Counted from the first letter of the stretch, positions 22,897 to 36,396 are shown. The stretch: 64,000 nt of DNA from Styela clava (GCF_964204865.1 NC_135261.1:14322001-14386000); one strand, 5' to 3'. Program-made: numbers and translations. Notes: generated by a model not told the origin, from the letters alone.

Positions 22897-23230
22897 CAAT
22901 TAGCATAGCCTGTCTCGTCGTTTAATAAATCAGGTCACCGCCGATGTATATTCTTAGTATATTCCTCATTATCATAACGCACTCGTTTTGCCGATGGCTG
23001 CCCTTGATTAAATAAGTTTCATGATTTTTCTCACTCGAAACGTCTCTCTGGTATCTCGGATAAATATTCCTGTTAAAATCGTATGACTTTGGTTTAGATA
23101 CAAACTTGCAAAGATACAATACAAGAATTTTTACTTACATTGCTAAAAATATAATTCTGGCAGCTTATGCGGTTTCACGGCTATGCAAGGGTTATTTCAA
23201 TAAAGCAAATTGATTCAAAACAAGCCCTTG
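22897..23230. repeat. Dispersed repeat, empty-site copy
   Basis: It begins AATTAGCATAGCCTG, the same flank as at the window start but without the hAT insertion. The minus strand is open for 65 codons and includes SKPKSYDFNRNIYPRYQRDV. It may be an exon of an old element. Function unknown. Confidence 0.5.
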
Positions 23231-23745
23231 TTTTAAATCGAAGCTTCACCTGATTAATTAACCATTTTTTAAACAAATATAGTTACCATTTCGGGAACGG
23301 GAAGAAGAATCGGCGGTTATGAAAACTCAAGTTCCCGCAGAATTAAATCCAATAGCACGGTCTAGAAAGGCAATAAACTTTTCCTTTCCCATTGAATGCA
23401 AAGTTTCGTGTTCTGATGACCGTGAGTTTGCTTAATCATATAATTCAAACTGGAGAACAAAGAGAATGAAAGTGGAAAACAAAATAAAGTGGTATCGGCA
23501 TGAGCGACTTGGACTTGCGGTATAGAAAGTTGTCCTAATTCCTACATTTCCACGAGTCTCAATAACGAGTTGTATCCCATTTGTTAATTAGGAATACAGC
23601 CGCTGAAAGGTAACAGAGCTTTCAAATATGCCACAGTTCGTTAGAATAGATTTTAATCTGAATTTCAACTGTGCAACGTTCAAATTTCGATTTCCAGGTA
23701 ATGTATTTTTTCGAGTGGGATTTGTCCAAAATAGCTCACAATGTA

Positions 23746-25943
23746 CTAGGTGTTACCATAATTCTTTCGATTATAGATAGTTGGAAATAAGTTCAGTGAA
23801 TATTCAGTTAACCATGGTTTGACTACACTCACAGCACATCGAAAATCATGTCCAGGCTCATTTAGGCAATTTCTGCTCTTGGTTTTAATTGTCATCATGG
23901 CTGAGAAACCCTGGTCGCACTCCCAAGTGGAGGGAAAAACCAATAGTTGAGGAACAGCATTACGGGCCAGTGTCGGGTAACTAGAAGACAATTTTAGCCA
24001 GAAATTGATTCGTGATGAAGAGCATTCTCTGAGCTCATTTTTTGCAGTTTCATCAGCTTGGATATCAATTATCTCTTCTTGTTCACCAGTTCCAACAGGT
24101 AGAAGTGCGGGATTGACAAAAATCGGATTAACCATATATGGGCAGCATATTGTATGCGGAAAGTAATGCATCAGTTCCGTTATTAGCAATCTTAGATGTT
24201 CTGCAATTTCTTGAGACAATTTTTCATTTGGTTCCCACGAAACGGTGGTGAGGAATTCGAACATTCCGTAACGTTTGCTCTCCACATTTTTCATCCAAAT
24301 GTCCAGCTTCCGAACGAACACTTCAAGCTTAGAGACAAAGTCTTGGATTGATCTGTCTGGCCCTTACAACGAACGATTCACATCGTTAAGAGATTAAAAA
24401 GTATCCGATAAGTAAGCCAACTGTAATATAAACTCCTCGTTTTCCAAATCCTTTTGAAATCTTGTCTCCTGGAAAAATGTGAACAGTTCTTGTCGATGTT
24501 CAAAGACTCTTCAAGTGATATTTCCGCGAGATCCCGTGATCTGAATTCAAATCTTCACACAATCTTGCAAACAGTCGAGTGTTAAGAGCAGATGTTTTGA
24601 CGTGATTCACCATTTTTATTATTCGATCCAAGCATGACAGTAGGTCTGGAGGGAGCACGTCGGCAAAAAGAGCAAACCTGTGGATGAAGCAGTGAACAAA
24701 TGTGGCGCGTGGGGATACGGTTTTAACATGCGATTAGAACCCTGAAATTCGACCAAGCAAGGATGGAGCACCATCAGTTGTGCATCCAACCAACTTGCCC
24801 TAATCCAGGTCATTTTGGGTGAAGAGTTCGGCCAAAACGTTGAAGACATCGATTCCCTTTGTTGTAGCTGACAGATCCGTGCTCAGTAATAATTCTGTTT
24901 GCACAGAATTATTCTGAATAAAGCGGACCTAAACGAGTAATTGAGAACACTTGGTGACATCAGTCGATTCATCAAGTTGTATAGCAAAACCCCAAACATC
25001 GATCCTTTCATTCCAGCAATCACTTGATCTTCGATATCAAGGGACATTACTTTGATCCGTGTTTCACAGTATCGTTAGAAAGCGATACACGATCTAACTT
25101 TGCCAGGGACTCTTTGCCAATCAGGTTTCTGACTTATATTCTTGCTGCTGGCAAAACAAGCAATTCCGCGATGGTATGAGCTTTCTTGTTTTGAGCCACG
25201 AGAAGAAATACTTCATAGGATGACTTCACAATCCCCGCATTCGTTTGGTGAAACTGACCTCTCTGGTCTATGCGCTGTCGCTTCACATGTTCCCTGAGTC
25301 GCTCAAAATAACTTTTATCGTGGTTCTTTTTATCTGCGTGATTGGATTCTAGATGTCGTTTAAGCAAACTCGGTTTTATTACTGAATTTGAAAGGGTTTT
25401 CATGCAGACCACGCACTGCGGTAAACTTTCTCCATTCTGCTCAATAGCAATGAACCCATATTTGATGTATTCGGAGGTATACTTTCGCTTCGAAATGTAT
25501 AAATAAACAATCAAAAAATTACTGATGAATTAGCCTTAAAACTTAAGAGTATGCCGATCAACCAATACGTCCTGCAGGTAGCACTTGTAACATCCGTATA
25601 TCGATTTTCGACTCGCCTTGTCCGATTTTTCTCGATGCAGACGCATCGTGACATTACACGAAAAACGTGCAAGAACGTGCTCTTCTCGTTTCGTTTCAGA
25701 ACTAAGTGCAAAAACATGCTCGTCTCGTTTCGTTTAAAGCGGGCAGTAGCGGGGAGGGCAATCTCTAAATACAAGTACTGGTAGCACTATAAACGCCATT
25801 CCGTGAATACATACAGTATGGAAAATAAATAGAAAGCTTTGACAGCATATTTCAGCGAACGCGAAAGTTAATTGTTGCAATTATTCAAAGCTGCTCGCGT
25901 ACCACTTGGAAAGCTTCCGCGTACCACAGGTTGAGAACCACTG
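23746..25943 (-). pseudogene. BED-finger hAT transposase pseudogene, left copy
   Basis: Read on the minus strand, the element begins with the inverted-repeat end CAGTGGTTCTCAACC (25943). The protein remnant opens near 25514 with a BED-type finger (CVVCMKTLSNSVIKPSLLKRH, H-x4-H) and REHVKRQR, passes through frame-broken middle pieces, and ends in the hATC dimerisation region (TWECDQGFSAMMTIKTKSRN, 24321-23746). This order matches ZBED5/SCAND3-like hAT transposases, which cut and paste DNA. Several frameshifts and stops separate the parts. The usual final residues are replaced after SVVKP, and the far terminal repeat is missing apart from a possible CAGTG at 23792. Confidence 0.75.
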
Positions 25944-27540
25944 ATGTAATATGATGCCATAAATTAATATAAAAATTTCCGTTGTACGGAAGATCTGTAT
26001 GTTAATCACGCAAGTATACTAAATAATAAGTTGAATATAGAAAACTAATAAACCGCGTCACCAGTAAACTTGAAGTCAGAGTAGCTATTTCTATTTGTGC
26101 CAAGGGAGCAGGGACTTGACCCAAATCCTACCCTTTTTGTATTTTTTATGAAATCGCCCATCTGAGACTTCAAAGAGAGGGGTGTAGGAGTATTATTAAA
26201 ACGTACCTGGACATAATTCAATATGTACAATAGAGATGATATGACAATATTGTTATCACCGCAATGCAGATCGTGTTTTTTTATAGAAGTATGTTTGGGC
26301 AGCAAAAATTACCCAGCTTCACAAAACTGCCAAATTCATCAAAACCAACTGGAAACGTCACAGTAATTACAAAATTACAAGTAAGAAAAGCTCTTGTACA
26401 AGAAGACCAATCCACCTTTTCAACTGTTGGTACTTCGCCCATCAAGATCGGTCTGTCAAAATCGGTGACAGCAAAATGACTTTCGCTGACCATGCAGTTT
26501 AGAGTGACTGTTCTGTACCATTGACCGACAAACAATTACATTGTGACAAGATATTACAAGTCATCGTTATAATAAAATCTCCTGTTTGCTGTATCAAATA
26601 GACACGGGGGTAAGTACCGCACAATTTGGGCACAGATAGCAAACGTCAGCTTCAATAACAGATGCGTCGTATGCCATGAAAATTACAAGATTGCAAAAAA
26701 TCTTAGCCCGCTGCTTCAGGCAAATACTATGTTTAAATATTGTGACAAATGCCCATGTCTAGGCAAAAAACAAACATGGGTGGAAAAATGTTAGAAGTCT
26801 TTCACGTTCATTATTATTCTGGTAATTGTAAATAATATTGCAAGCTGGTTCATATTTCTACATATTGCCATAAGTTTATAGGATAAATATTCCCGTAGTA
26901 TGTGAACTGAGTTTGGGTTAATAAGCCATAACTTTATTAAGATTTTCCTTATTTTTGTTATATTTTGAAATCGGACTTCCTGTGTTGGCCAAGTACATAT
27001 ACCCCTTACCGTAGGTTTCAGTCCTTGATGTAAAGTGGGCCAACAAATTAGTTACCTCCATATTTGTACACGCACTTCTGGAGCGCCGTTTATGAGGCTT
27101 GAGCTGGCATTTTAAAACCTTGTGCAAGTTTTGAATGACTGACATCGGGTTAAATACCTATCTTAATTAAGCAGAGACTTAAATTAATTAATTAGCATCT
27201 CGACATAACATGTTATAGACAAAGTTTCTTTGTTTTATTTTGTATATATTTGACCGTGTTTATTTTAGGAGATATCGTTCATTGAGGTTTCTTATATGGT
27301 TGACCGCTCATAAAATTATTCCTTTTTAAAACAATTTCATCATCTGTCCGTGGGCAGGAATAGGCCTGTCGGCGTAAACAAAACCCTTTATCAGGCTTTT
27401 CCCTTATTCATGTTTATTTATTATTTCGAATCATTGCCAGTCGGCTGTTTACTATTTATTTAGTGTTAGAAGTTTGCCGTTGAGTAGTGCTAATTTAATT
27501 GTCGCAATGAGCGGATATGTTTGCTTGTTTTTTTTAAGTT
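25944..27540. other. Right part of the left block without clear genes
   Basis: Both strands stay open over short lengths (for example 26264-26479 plus), none with convincing borders. Two segments (about 24945-26595 and 26872-27585) are absent from the duplicate block, probably by deletion there. Near 27430-27540 there is homology to the minus strand of 55173-55300. Confidence 0.4.
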
Positions 27541-27729
27541 AAAGGATGAGGTTTGATTTGTTTTGCATAATTGGACACGTTTATTGGACATAACGATTGT
27601 TTCAATAATATGTTGGTATTGTTATTATTTGTCTCCATCATTTTTAAAAAATCGCTTTTCTCTTCGAATACTGGACCAATTGCTTTGAAATTTTCAGTGA
27701 GTGAAGATTGATTTTTTTTGCCAGAAGGT
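27540..27729. repeat. Dispersed repeat at the duplication junction
   Basis: The block with CATAACGATTGTTTCAATAA, TCGAATACTGGACCAATTGC and TTTTGCCAGAAGG recurs at about 40130-40268 (same orientation) and 62223-62400 (inverted). It forms the right border of both 14.2-kb copies. Confidence 0.7.
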
Positions 27730-28376
27730 GTGTGATGCATGGTTCTTCTATTACGGGGTCTGTTTATAAATACGCTACAATTATTGAGGCCAAAAGACTG
27801 CTGCAATTTCAGGGATTGACAAATTAGAAGGCGTGCGAGTACGGAATTTAGATTGATCTTGGAAATTTGGACTTCAGTTATTACATATATATTCTGACTT
27901 ATTTTTTTTCCAAAAGAAATATCTTATTGATTATCTTATACTCTTACTTTTGATAACAGCATTGATTTGCTCCATAACCGTATGTATTGTATCACAATCT
28001 TGTAAGGTTTTACACTGATAATGGAGTAGGGAGTTCTAATGATTATGAGAGTATGGTATCATATAACATTGGCTAGGGAAATTTGTAATTGTCTAACAAC
28101 ACTGAGCTATTAACACGACCTTAGTAATGATGCTTCCAATACCATTAAGAAGCGACCATAAAAATTAATTAGGTTAGGACGCGATATGATAAATGATTTC
28201 CAACGAAACAGTTTGATCCCGAAATGACGGTTCATTTACCTCACGGCTTCTCAACGTGGTCCAAGTGGACCCACAGGGGTCCACGGCGGGAACTCAGTGG
28301 GTCAACAGATAAAGTGCTAATCATATTGAATAAGTACAAGTTGTTGCTCTTCTCGTGTGTTGTTGAATAAACTGAA

Positions 28377-29792
28377 ATGAACGGAAGAGGAAATGTTAGA
28401 TTAGTGCTTGGATTAAAATTGGATCGGGATGTTAGTTACAAAGTTCTCACTGAGACTTCTTTTAGTTCTTTATCAATAAATGTAACTTGTTCCCAATCCC
28501 AATCAAACCTATCTACCGATTTTTATCTTTATATTTGTTGCCATGAACAACGGCTGTTCATGGTTGAAAGTAGGAATAACGACTCTCTGTGGTCACAGAA
28601 AGCCAAACTTCTGGCGGAGGCACAGAAACGATGGACAGATATCAACTCAACGAAATGGCTGATAAAGGACACGAAGCACTATTACATGAAAATGAAGAAG
28701 CGTCCAAATTTATCCGCATATACCGGAAAGAAGGTACAGAATATTGTGCGTCAATTTTGCATATTTTTTTTTCTTGTCAAACGAAGGTTCTGAATAAGTT
28801 CTTTTTATTTTGAGAAATTGACATTTATCAATATTAATCAACGTGCTATAAGTCAAAACTCTACTGGTTGATTGGTCAGATTTAGACTTCGTGCTCTATG
28901 CTTGTTACAAAATGTCAACATATATATTCAACTTTTTATTCGACAGTGGTTGCAATACCGGAAGAAATTAAAGACGATTGGGCCAACGTTTTATCAGTAG
29001 TTAGTAAAACATGGGAGACACTCTACAATAAGATAATGGTAGACAGACATTCGCGACAAGAACATGGAAGGTGGAGACAGAGTGAGAAATGCTCTGGCTT
29101 CAATATGCAAACATCTGAAGACGCAAAGTTTAGAAGAACTTGTAATAGAAGATGATATTTTGCGACAATTTGTTGGTAAAGTAAAAGATGTAATGAACAT
29201 GGGGAGTATATTAGCGGAAAAACAGTTGAATATTATTTCTATCATCTGTTTTTATGTTGCTTCCAAACTCCATCATATCAGTGCAAAACGCAATTTCTCT
29301 GTTCTGGGAATAAAGGAGACTGTAGAAAAAATAACATCAATTATTAAGAAAATCACCAAAGAGGACAACATGATGAAAAAAGTCATTAACTGTTGTGTTC
29401 TACCCCTCCTGCTGGAGATGTCTGAGTTGGTACCATGCGTTGCAGATGAAGAGTCAAAAGTGAAATTCATTAACGAAATCTGGTGTTTATATAACGTCGC
29501 TCTCTGCTATTACTACTGTGATATTCAAGAGAAATCTGTGGCGGTCAACTTATCCGTCATTCAACTTATGGAAAAAGAATATAACAACGATGCCGTAAAA
29601 CGTCGAGTATTCAGACATTGTCATCACAATGCTGCACTTGCCTACAGCGAAAACAATGAACTTGGCGAAGCAATTGAACATTACAGGTTGGCCGTCAAGA
29701 AAGCCACTGATTGGGCCAATGAAAATCATAGAAATGAAAAAGTCAAACGCACTAAAGAATATCTGAGAAAAACAAACGTTCGCAAAAATTGA
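28377..29792 (+). pseudogene. TPR-like gene copy 3, frameshifted
   Basis: This copy best shows the symmetric exon: 28599-28733 (135 nt, phase 1 to 1), with acceptor GTGGTCACAG and donor GAAG|GTACAG, encoding TETMDRYQLNEMADKGHEAL and a following acidic stretch. The large exon starts at 28947. It shares the 4-bp GACA insertion (about 29042-29045) with copy 2. From the ATG at 29064, 242 codons are open and match copy 1, with a short deletion (YE-like residues missing after LAV) in the TPR. Counterparts of the first two exons are missing. From the ATG at 28377 another 138-codon frame is open, but substitutions between copies favour the exon frame. Confidence 0.6.
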
Positions 29793-30632
29793 CATATATG
29801 AAAACATATTTCTATTGTTCTAATACCTAATTACTATCTCTCGAACTCAATATCTCAATAAGTACTGCAAATATTATTCAGTATAATAGCAATAATTGCC
29901 AAGTTCAGTGGTAATGAATTGACTGCTAACAACCAGAGTAAAATGTGAAATAAATGTGGGTATATTTGTTTTTTCGTCTTGCTCGGAATTATTCCCAAAA
30001 CTTAATATTTATATTCAATATACTTTCTGATATTTTGTGTTTAAATGAAAAATGCTATTTAGAACAATGTAGATGATTGCTTTGTATACAAGTGCAGGTG
30101 ATGATGAATCTGGCTTGAGAATGTGCTCTATCTATGCCTATACACGTTTTGCTATTTAAATGCATGAGCAGTTTTATACAAATAAAAATGAATCTAAAAT
30201 TCCTCGGTTTAACAGTTTATGTGTGACGCGTGGCTCTTCTCCTACGTGGTCTGTTTATAAAAAAGCTGCAATTAATGAGCCCAAGAGCTGCGACAACTTC
30301 GTGGAATGACAAATTAGAAGGCGTGGCAGTATGGAATTTATTTTGGTCTTGGAGTTGTTGACATTAGTTATTACATATATTATTCTGACTTATTTTTGCA
30401 CCGAAAGAAATACCCCATTGATAATCTCATACTCCTACTTTTGATAACAGCATTAGTTTACCCAATAACAGTATGTATTGTATCACAATCTTGTAAGGTT
30501 TTAAACTGGCAATGGAGTAGGGAGTTCAAATGATTATCAGAGTAGGGTATCATAACATTGGCTAACGAAAAAAAAACGTCATTTGTAAATATCTAACAAC
30601 ACTGAGCTATTAATACGACTTTAGTAATGATT

Positions 30633-31034
30633 AAAGAGTCCAGCTGCACACTAACACAAATGTATTTCTGTAACGTTTCGTACAAATATCAGTGGAGCTC
30701 ATTTCAGATGTAATTAAAAAAAAAAAGTTTTATTATTGCATTTACGACAATGATGGGTAACTAAATGTAATTAAAATTATGGGCACTTAGAGAACCTCGA
30801 ACATCTGAAATGAGCTCCACTGATATTTGTGGTTCTAATTTTCCCATCATTACTTTTACGGCTAAATGCAAATTAAATGTTTATGCATTACGTCATACTT
30901 GATTTGATGTTTCAAATCCATTTACCAAATTTATTTTTTGCCATTGTTGTAAACTGCTTTTCCGAGGAAGTCTGACTCTGGTCGGACGAAACGGTACAGA
31001 AATACATTTGTGTTAGTGTGCAGCTGGACTCTTT
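30633..31034. mobile_element. Compound fold-back element, right copy
   Basis: Duplicate of 16408-16808, with the same outer and inner inverted repeats. It differs by a few substitutions and one extra A in the central A-run. Confidence 0.75.
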
Positions 31035-31556
31035 AATTGAATAGAATAGTCATGTTTATTCCAGCTACAGTATCCTTGCAGTATACGCATACGGATCCAC
31101 TAATATAAAGGCATAGAGAAAAGATAGGAAGTTAGTCTCGCGCAACCCAACTCAAACTTAGTAATGATGCTCCTAATACTATCAAAAAGCGACTATAATA
31201 CCTCAAAATAATAAAATAAAATGAGGAATGAATTTGGTTGGGATGCACTACGATAAATGATTTCCAAAAAAATAGTTTTTTCCCGAAATGAACGCCTTTT
31301 ATTTACGTCAAGGGTTCCCACAGTGCGATTTTGGGTACAGATAAAGTGCTAATTATATTAAATAAGTACATTTATTTCATTAATAAAAGTTTTTGCACTT
31401 CTCATATGTTGTTGGAAAAACTGAAATAATTGGAAGAGCACCTGTTAGATTAGTGCTTGGATTAGTGTTAAATTGGATATTGGCGCTTGTGAATAACGAG
31501 CATTCAAAAAGTTCTCACTGAGACTTCTGTTAGTTTTTTTTACCAATAAATTCAAC

Positions 31557-31769
31557 TTGAATTTATTTAAAGATGATGAGTTGGGAAGCCCTGATTTACG
31601 TTATCTCATTGCTCGAAACTCAAAATCTAGCATGGAATCGCGAAGGTTTAGCAATAGATCAGACAATAAGGTGGAAAACATTAGAACAGCTTTAACCAAC
31701 ATACAACTTAAAAGATTGGAAGAAGATTATTCATTTTTTATTATGTTCTTGGCAGTATTCTTTTCTTGA
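31557..31769 (+). CDS. Conserved 70-codon ORF, unknown (right copy)
   Basis: Duplicate of 17320-17532, with changes E to D (GSPDLRYL) and IV to TA. The frame stays open. Product unknown. Confidence 0.3.
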   Translation: MNLFKDDELGSPDLRYLIARNSKSSMESRRFSNRSDNKVENIRTALTNIQLKRLEEDYSFFIMFLAVFFS

Positions 31770-32873
31770 TGTTGACGGCTTCCGCTTTGATTTTGCTAAC
31801 GTGTGCTATGCGAAAGTCGCTATGTACAACTATTACAGTAACGTTATTCACGTTTACGGCTGATCCAGCTTGATCAATTTCAACTCATAAGTTACATTCA
31901 GTTGAATTTAATTAAACTAAGATCATCGCGTAGTCCATATGAAATTTGATACATTCTAATATAAATAATTATAGAATGACGCCTTCTGTTTAGTGCCTGG
32001 GTTTTTGCATATAAAGCAGTGTTTTTTAACTTGGGTTCGATCGAATCCCTGGGGTTTGATGAAGCTTTTCCATGGGTTCGACGAAGGTCCACTGAAACAG
32101 TTGTATATTATGAGACCATTACCCAGCGTACTAATTATACAAAATGATCTGTAGTTTATAGCAGATATACAAGTTTACACGTTTAAGCAACTCATAAAAT
32201 AGCCGCGTGTAGCTTCGCATAGATAGTAGATACACGTTTTATTGGATCTGTCAATGACTGTCACACATAAGTTTTTTCAATACAATTCATCGAGAACACA
32301 TATTGCCACATATATCGTGCGCTGGGTGCACGTACTTCTCGGTGATAGCGTTTTGCGATGCTTTCTGCTTGTGAGCACGAGATATCCTAGGTATTTATGA
32401 CAAACCTAGAAGGTTTAAGTTAATATTTGCGTGAACGACATCTTCATTCATAATCGACTAATAAAATGTAACTCAGTTTTACTAAGGAGTGGAAATAAGA
32501 ATTTAGTGTACGTAAATAAATATAATATCAAGGCATTTTTGAATTTCAAGTACAGTTTGTGGCAAAGATTTCCAAGCAAAGTGGCAAAGCAAAGATATTT
32601 TGATTTCCCCTAAACAAAAAAGCACGCAAAACAACACAATGGATACACAGTGAATTGAGAAAATCGGTTGGTATCTTGGCCATTACGTATTTTCTAGACA
32701 ATCTCAATATGGTGCTGAGTCATATGGTATCTCTATTTCTACAAAACAATGGACAAAAGCCCTCATCCGATTTTGAAGATTGACTTAAGCTACCAACGTT
32801 TTTGAGGTATAATACCATCATTCGTGTTTGAAAAAAATGCATTATTTTCTTTATTAGTATTTGGCCTTCGCAC

Positions 32874-33648
32874 TAGAGATGTAGCGATGTACCGGTATCG
32901 GCAATATCGGCCAATTTTTCGTAATTCGAAGTGTATCGGTATCGGCTAAGTTTGGACCGATATTTCCGATATATATATTTAGCTTCTAAATATCATTCAG
33001 AATGTTTTAAAAAAATAGGTTAGAAGACTAATTTTGAAAATTATTTTTTGTTTGGATAGATCTTGATTTATGAGCGATTGCACGTTCCGTTCCCACACCC
33101 GCTGACCTGTTTTAAGCCATTTATCAGTCAAACAGGGTCAATCAATTTGGGTATTTTCGCTACCGAATTTTTATATTAAAATTTCTAATATTACATGGTA
33201 ATTATGGAGAATTATATCAATCGAATATTATTGGATGTTCCGATGTGTAAAATTTAAAAAACGACGTTATATTGGCCCAAAATCCTACGCACGTTACTCA
33301 ATGTATCAGTTTCATACGATAAGTAGGCTAAACATTTATTTTTTTTTACCACCAACAATAGCCAAATCCCTACTAGTTTTCTAATAAAGCACCGAAATAA
33401 CTAGCACCAGTTCTCAATGCATCTGAACCAATTAACGCATTTGGATCCCAAACATCTACTTCTTATTATGTGACATTCCTCTTTTTTGATCCGAAAAAAT
33501 GTGCACTATTAATAATGCTCAAAGACTATTGTTTTAAGCCGTCCGCCCTGCACAATTGAGGTGATAATTACATAGTATCGGAATATCGGTCGTTTCCGAA
33601 TATCGGCGTATCGGTATCGGCGACAAAAGTGGTATCGATACATCTCTA
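32874..33648. mobile_element. ~0.8-kb non-autonomous hAT element, right copy
   Basis: Duplicate of 18650-19448. The right target duplication CTTCACAC is intact (33649-33656); the left has one change (CTTCGCAC, 32866-32873). Confidence 0.85.
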
Positions 33649-33797
33649 CTTCACACCCTCTTTTTCACTCAACTTATAGAGAACTTGCACGGGTCACGTG
33701 ACTTTGTTTACTGTACGGCAAAAAAACAAAAACGTCCATTTGGCTCCTGTCAGTTTTAAGTCGGATTAAACGTTTCCATTTTGTTTGGCTGTTGAAA

Positions 33798-34560
33798 AAG
33801 GTTATTTCGTATTGTTCCGTTGGCTGTGCGTATAGTACTATAGACAACGAAATGGATCTTCAGTTATATGCCACTGTTTTCAAAAAATCCGGAACGTCCC
33901 GCAATGTGGATATCATCTATTGGCAGGACTGCTTGGTGTCAAGTCCAGAGGTCATCTCGCTTGTGTTTCACTGTTTGCGGACAGCACTTTGTTGATGGTG
34001 AGTGATAATGTGCCGTTATCAATTTCTCTAAATATTCATAAGCTCCCTCATTTCAATGGAAAGCAGATGACAAACTACTGTTATTGGTAGGCCTGGGCTA
34101 GGCGTAGAGGATTACAGCTCTCTTCCCACTGAGGGTGGTTCACACGACCGCTGGTCGATTACGACATCCCCCCACCATCAAGTCCATGCTTATGAAAAAA
34201 ATAACTGGCTAACTAATCCCGACATAGAATGGTAATCGTACGATGTTGCACCTTGCAATCCTCCCTCACCAGATAAATCCTATCCTCTAAAAACTACCGA
34301 CATTGGTAGGCATATTTGCGTTTTAAATTGGAAGGAAATCTTCATTGATGCTCAGAAGGTGTTGTCTGATTGTTTTGTCAGTTAGCAGGTAATCTATTAC
34401 CGGTCTGATACACAAACTTGGCAGTTGGCACTGTCAAATGATGATTAGTGTTTAATTTCTTTTCAGGAAAAAGGAGAGATAACCCATTATCAGCTGCCTA
34501 TGTCCCATCAATATTTGAATTTTCGCCATCCCCAGAGAGGACCATTTCAACAAATTCTGT
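33798..34560 (+). pseudogene. THAP-type fragment, right copy
   Basis: Duplicate of the 19575 fragment. The first codon reads AAG in place of ATG (GAAAAAGGTTATTTCG), so the start is lost. The second exon follows TTTCTTTTCAG (34456-34466) and is cut short by a deletion after the VPSIFEF-like segment. Confidence 0.45.
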
Positions 34561-35439
34561 TACCTTGTATGCGTTGCAATATCACTTTGCAGTTGTTAGC
34601 ATAAACATTTAATGTGTCTTTCGACTAGACCTACCACACTTTAGTTTAAAAGAAGCCGCCTATACCCTTTTTCACTAGAACCACTGTAAAATATTTAATA
34701 GAAATTACCCCTAAGGCATCATATCTTCCATTTGGAAGGGCTGTGGAGGCAGATACATTTTTACTCTAAATTGTGGCGTGTTACTTCCAGGTTATCTTAT
34801 CCTTGCGTATAGATATCTTGATGTTAGCGACTCCAACTGACCCATGCATGCCACATTGAAAGTTCTCTAGTCTCTAGTGTACCAATAATATTAAGCAGTT
34901 GGAGCGTTCAGACCTTGAAAACAGTCGAATCTGAGCACGATGGATTCATGTGAAACACGTAATGTGCATTTATGGGCAAAAATATCCCATCCTGAGCTGC
35001 ACCGATCCATAACCTCCTGCCTATGGAATCAAAACATTAGACAAATTGGTGTACTGTGCACATTCAAAAATCTTTGCAAATCAAGTGTGCCTTTTGACTA
35101 AGGGAAATTTAGCATTAAAATGGTCAATCTCAATATAAACCTGGTATCTGCAGATAAAACCAATTGTTTTTTGAAAATACATTTTTAATGTGCTTTATTT
35201 TTCAAATATAATTTATAATTACTGTAAAGTGTGTGATACATTTGGTACCATGAATACCATTTGCAAATTAGCTTGGGTTACACCCCTCTCAAATGAAATT
35301 TCAGACTCTTAATCATATCTCATAATATTCTTTAAACAAAAGGTTGCGGCTAGTCGGCTACCCATTAGAATTTTCTTTCAGACCACCGCTAAGTTTCATC
35401 GGCAACTGTATTTGGTTGTAGTATCGGTGTCCAACTTTA

Positions 35440-35730
35440 GACTGAAACCTTCACTACCAGACCCATCGAAACAAAAACAAAATTTGATAGGGTCGTATTG
35501 AAGTTGCTTTCGTTCAAGCACAAGGGACACTTTATCTCCACCAATCCACAGTAATCACAAGTTACTTTGTTATTACGATTATCATCAATAAATGGATACT
35601 AAGGATGTATTATCAAGTCACGCAAGCTGAGGTCTTGTGCCACTGTGGTCTTGTTGCAACTTTTACTTTGCCATCCATCTATTCCATGGTCGCACCCATA
35701 TCTGTGAGATAATGGATACAGATTCATTCG
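35440..35730 (-). pseudogene. YqaJ-type nuclease-like fragment, right copy
   Basis: The minus strand reads CGLVEIKCPLCLNESNF. It keeps about 60 bases after the motif that the left copy has lost, which makes it the better copy for family searches. Confidence 0.35.
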
Positions 35731-35842
35731 ATATCATGATCCTGCACTAGCTTTGTAATAATTTCACACCTAATAATAGATTACCTGTTAACTAGGAAAT
35801 CAATACCTTATGGCAACTGATGATTAATTCTTTACACAAGTC

Positions 35843-36396
35843 TATAGCATATATAATTGGTAAATAAATGTGATGTTACCGTATATTGCTATTTCGTAGA
35901 TTGTCTCAGAACTTGCAAGTCACCCGTTCACCCTTCAACTTCAATGCCCACGTTAATGAAGATGCGTTAAAAATCTCTGTATGTTTTTATTCGTAAATTA
36001 CCACAACACACAGAATACAAATCTTAAAACATTTATCCACACTAGCTTTTTTATTGAAAGATATCGAGTCGTATTTATATACGTCGATCATAAATCTAAT
36101 TAAATACTGTAAACGTGAGCTCGTGATTCACGTTATAAACAGAAACTCCTATTATCTCAATAAGGGTAATTATTAACATCGTACGGATGGGAACTTAGAT
36201 ATAATTATTTCAATAAGTGACAAAGGTCTTGAGAATATAAATTTTAATTTGATAATGATCGGGTGGAACCTGTTATGTTCTTAAAACTGGTGTAATTTGA
36301 TTCCTACGAAAGTCTTTGTTCGAATTTTGAGAAAAATTAACTTTGTTTTCATATTTTTAACATGAAATGGAGTACATTTGGGGGTTAGTTGCTATA
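35843..36396. mobile_element. 554-bp insertion with 4-bp target duplication
   Basis: It is present only in the right block. It begins TATAGCA and ends TGCTATA, a 7-bp inverted repeat, between AGTC (35839-35842) and AGTC (36397-36400). The left block has the uninterrupted ACAAGTCAAGTCTGC. It is AT-rich and non-coding. The superfamily is not clear from such short ends. Confidence 0.75.

Larger units (their letters stand above)
13487..27729. repeat. 14.2-kb tandem duplication, left copy
   Basis: The left copy begins at GTGTGATGC (13487) and ends at GCCAGAAGG (27720-27728), where the second copy starts directly with GTGTGATGC at 27730. Order and orientation of all parts are shared with 27730-40268 at an initial offset of about 14243. 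The copies differ by scattered substitutions and by several insertions and deletions, so the duplication is not recent. The junction adjoins a dispersed repeat (27540-27729). Confidence 0.9.

Noticed and set aside
26045..26535. Open frames on both strands as exons
   Set aside because: They mirror each other on opposite strands and lack paired splice sites; the region was lost from the duplicate block.
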